In this document: positions 62,820 through 64,000 of the stretch, piece after piece
How the letters are laid out: each line of letters begins with the position of its first letter
Numbering within the stretch: the first letter of the stretch is position 1
NCBI RefSeq assembly: GCF_050908995.1
Contig: NC_135121.1
Span: forward strand, 15,748,001-15,812,000
Reading direction: 5' to 3'
Length of the DNA stretch: 64,000 nucleotides
DNA from: Andrena cerasifolii
Taxonomy: Eukaryota; Arthropoda; Insecta; Hymenoptera; Andrenidae
The notes under the pieces: generated by a model
Told to the model about the DNA's origin: nothing
Databases searched by the model: none
The model's input: only the letters and a program-made list of their open reading frames with translations
Made by a program: the position numbers and the translations under genes

Positions 62820-63740
62820 TCGAGTAGAGTAATAAAAAAAAGGGAGGAAAAGAAGAAGAGAAACATTGCCATGGTACAGCAGAAAATCCTCTAGAAATCC
62901 TGCCAACTTTCTATTGAACTTGTCAGTCACGAGTCTGGAAACTTTTCCACGCAACGGGGGCAAAAAAAAAAAGAAACAAATTTCTTATTCCCCACGAATT
63001 AGTATACAATGGCCGGGAAGAGGTCGCATTTTTATTCAGAAGAGGAATGGGGAATGGGTGGAACGGGGACGTAAGTTGACGACCGAGCGGGGAGTTCAAG
63101 AAAGGAAAGGAGGGAAGGAAAAAAGGCAGAGTAAAAGTATCGAAGAAGGATCGCATCCCTATGATAACTCAATGATGTTATTATATAGGTACCAGCACCG
63201 CGACAGTTGGAGCTGCGCCACGTAATCGAGAAGGGTTCGTAAAGCATTAATGGAAGGCGAAGCTGGAGAAAGCCAAAGGACGAACAAAGAAGCGCAAAAA
63301 ATAAATGGAAAGTAAAGATGATAATAATCGCTGACATAAAAGGATTAACGGAACCACGAGTGAGCTAAGGAAACTCGCGACAACCGGATGGCAGATGTAT
63401 ATACGTAAGCAAGCATAAAGGGAAATCATTTCAGGCATTGTGAAAAGGGGTTTAAAAAAAAAGACACCGATCAAAGCAACGCACAGAGCTGAAACGTGGA
63501 ATAAAGAGAAAGTAATATAGACCAAGGAATTGCAGTGAAATGGAAAAGAAGGGGATGAAATATTCCACGATAAACGGTTGCAACCACTGGCTAACAAAGT
63601 GAAAAGAACGAGAGACAAAAGTGCAAGGAGAGGCGAAAAAGTACGACGGCAATTGATAGTGACGTGGAAGACGCAGGGGGGGTTGGGAACATAAAGGAAA
63701 GGGAGGGAAACTGAGAAAAAGAGGGGAACGGGAGCTGTTT
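62820..63740 (+). other. Purine-rich strand-asymmetric tract
   Basis: For about 900 bp the plus strand is dominated by A and G, with many GGGAGG, GAAGAAG, GGAAAGG and AAAAAAAGG runs (for example 62835-62870, 63085-63140, 63690-63735). Overlapping frames are low-complexity: Lys, Arg and Glu-rich on plus, Phe, Ser and Leu-rich on minus. I read them as products of the skew. Such tracts can adopt triplex or R-loop structures, or reflect transcription-associated skew; the sequence does not decide. Confidence 0.6.
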
Positions 63741-64000
63741 AACCCTCGCCGAACTGAAACTTCACTCCACTCTCGGATAACGCGATAGACGTGACCAGCG
63801 GAGCGTTTATTTGCAGACGAGAAAAATGGAATTACAATAAAGTGAAATGAAGTTCTAACGATCCAGCTGGCTTTGCTTATCCTCGATCATGGTGTACCGA
63901 GCCACTTGGTTCCACCCAGCCGGTGTAACTTTAAAGTGCTCTCGTTATGTTTCGTTTTGTACCATTTTCTCACAGTCCCACGTTACTGGCTCTCTTTTTC

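Overview
This window looks like nuclear DNA from an insect. Hymenoptera is my best guess, from the CpG-rich patches embedded in AT-rich DNA and the small, decayed transposable elements; I cannot name the species. I found no cellular protein-coding gene. Every open frame is 175 codons or shorter. The two longest (58740-59267 minus, 60117-60644 plus) have no recognisable domain and lie in relatively GC-rich DNA, where long chance frames are expected. The window is best read as intergenic or deep intronic sequence dominated by mobile-element relics, satellites and fold-back structures.

Layout. 1-4.9 kb: mixed DNA with a GC-rich patch at about 1.0-2.8 kb and copy 1 of a dispersed repeat called family P here. 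4.96-5.65 kb: AT-rich, with an array of ten 22-bp units and a 47-bp tandem duplication. 6.23-6.50 kb: a 5S-rRNA-derived SINE with an exact 16-bp target-site duplication. 9.92-10.49 kb: element A of a fold-back family whose relatives lie at 42.0-42.6 kb (B) and 48.9-49.4 kb (C); a hairpin at 22.1-22.4 kb shares its arm core. 11.3-11.5 kb: a short coding-like relic. 18.2-20.3 kb: three diverged copies of a block of about 140 bp. 25.06-25.87 kb: a Tc1/mariner/pogo-type element with terminal inverted repeats, flanked by TA, carrying a zinc-finger coding fragment. 28.99-29.62 kb: an element bounded by TTAA or TCAA. 31.48-33.71 kb: the oddest region, a 2.2-kb composite flanked by an exact 56-bp direct repeat, holding two similar hairpins, a minisatellite of about 40 bp and a GC-rich minisatellite of about 80 bp. 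33.9-35.8 kb: two tandem duplications. 36.18-36.81 kb: an AT-rich, possibly hAT-like element. 47.3-47.6 kb: a small inverted-repeat element. 57.76-58.25 kb: a repeated unit ending in a GTCA microsatellite and TATA tail. 62.8-63.7 kb: a strand-asymmetric purine-rich tract.

How it works together: there is no operon or pathway. The recurring theme is non-autonomous DNA parasites and fold-back elements that would give long double-stranded hairpins if transcribed. The strongest observations are the 5S-derived SINE, the A/B/C fold-back family, the TA-flanked element with its zinc-finger remnant, the five-copy family P and the 56-bp-repeat-flanked composite. All coordinates were read by eye; none of the family assignments was tested by a search.
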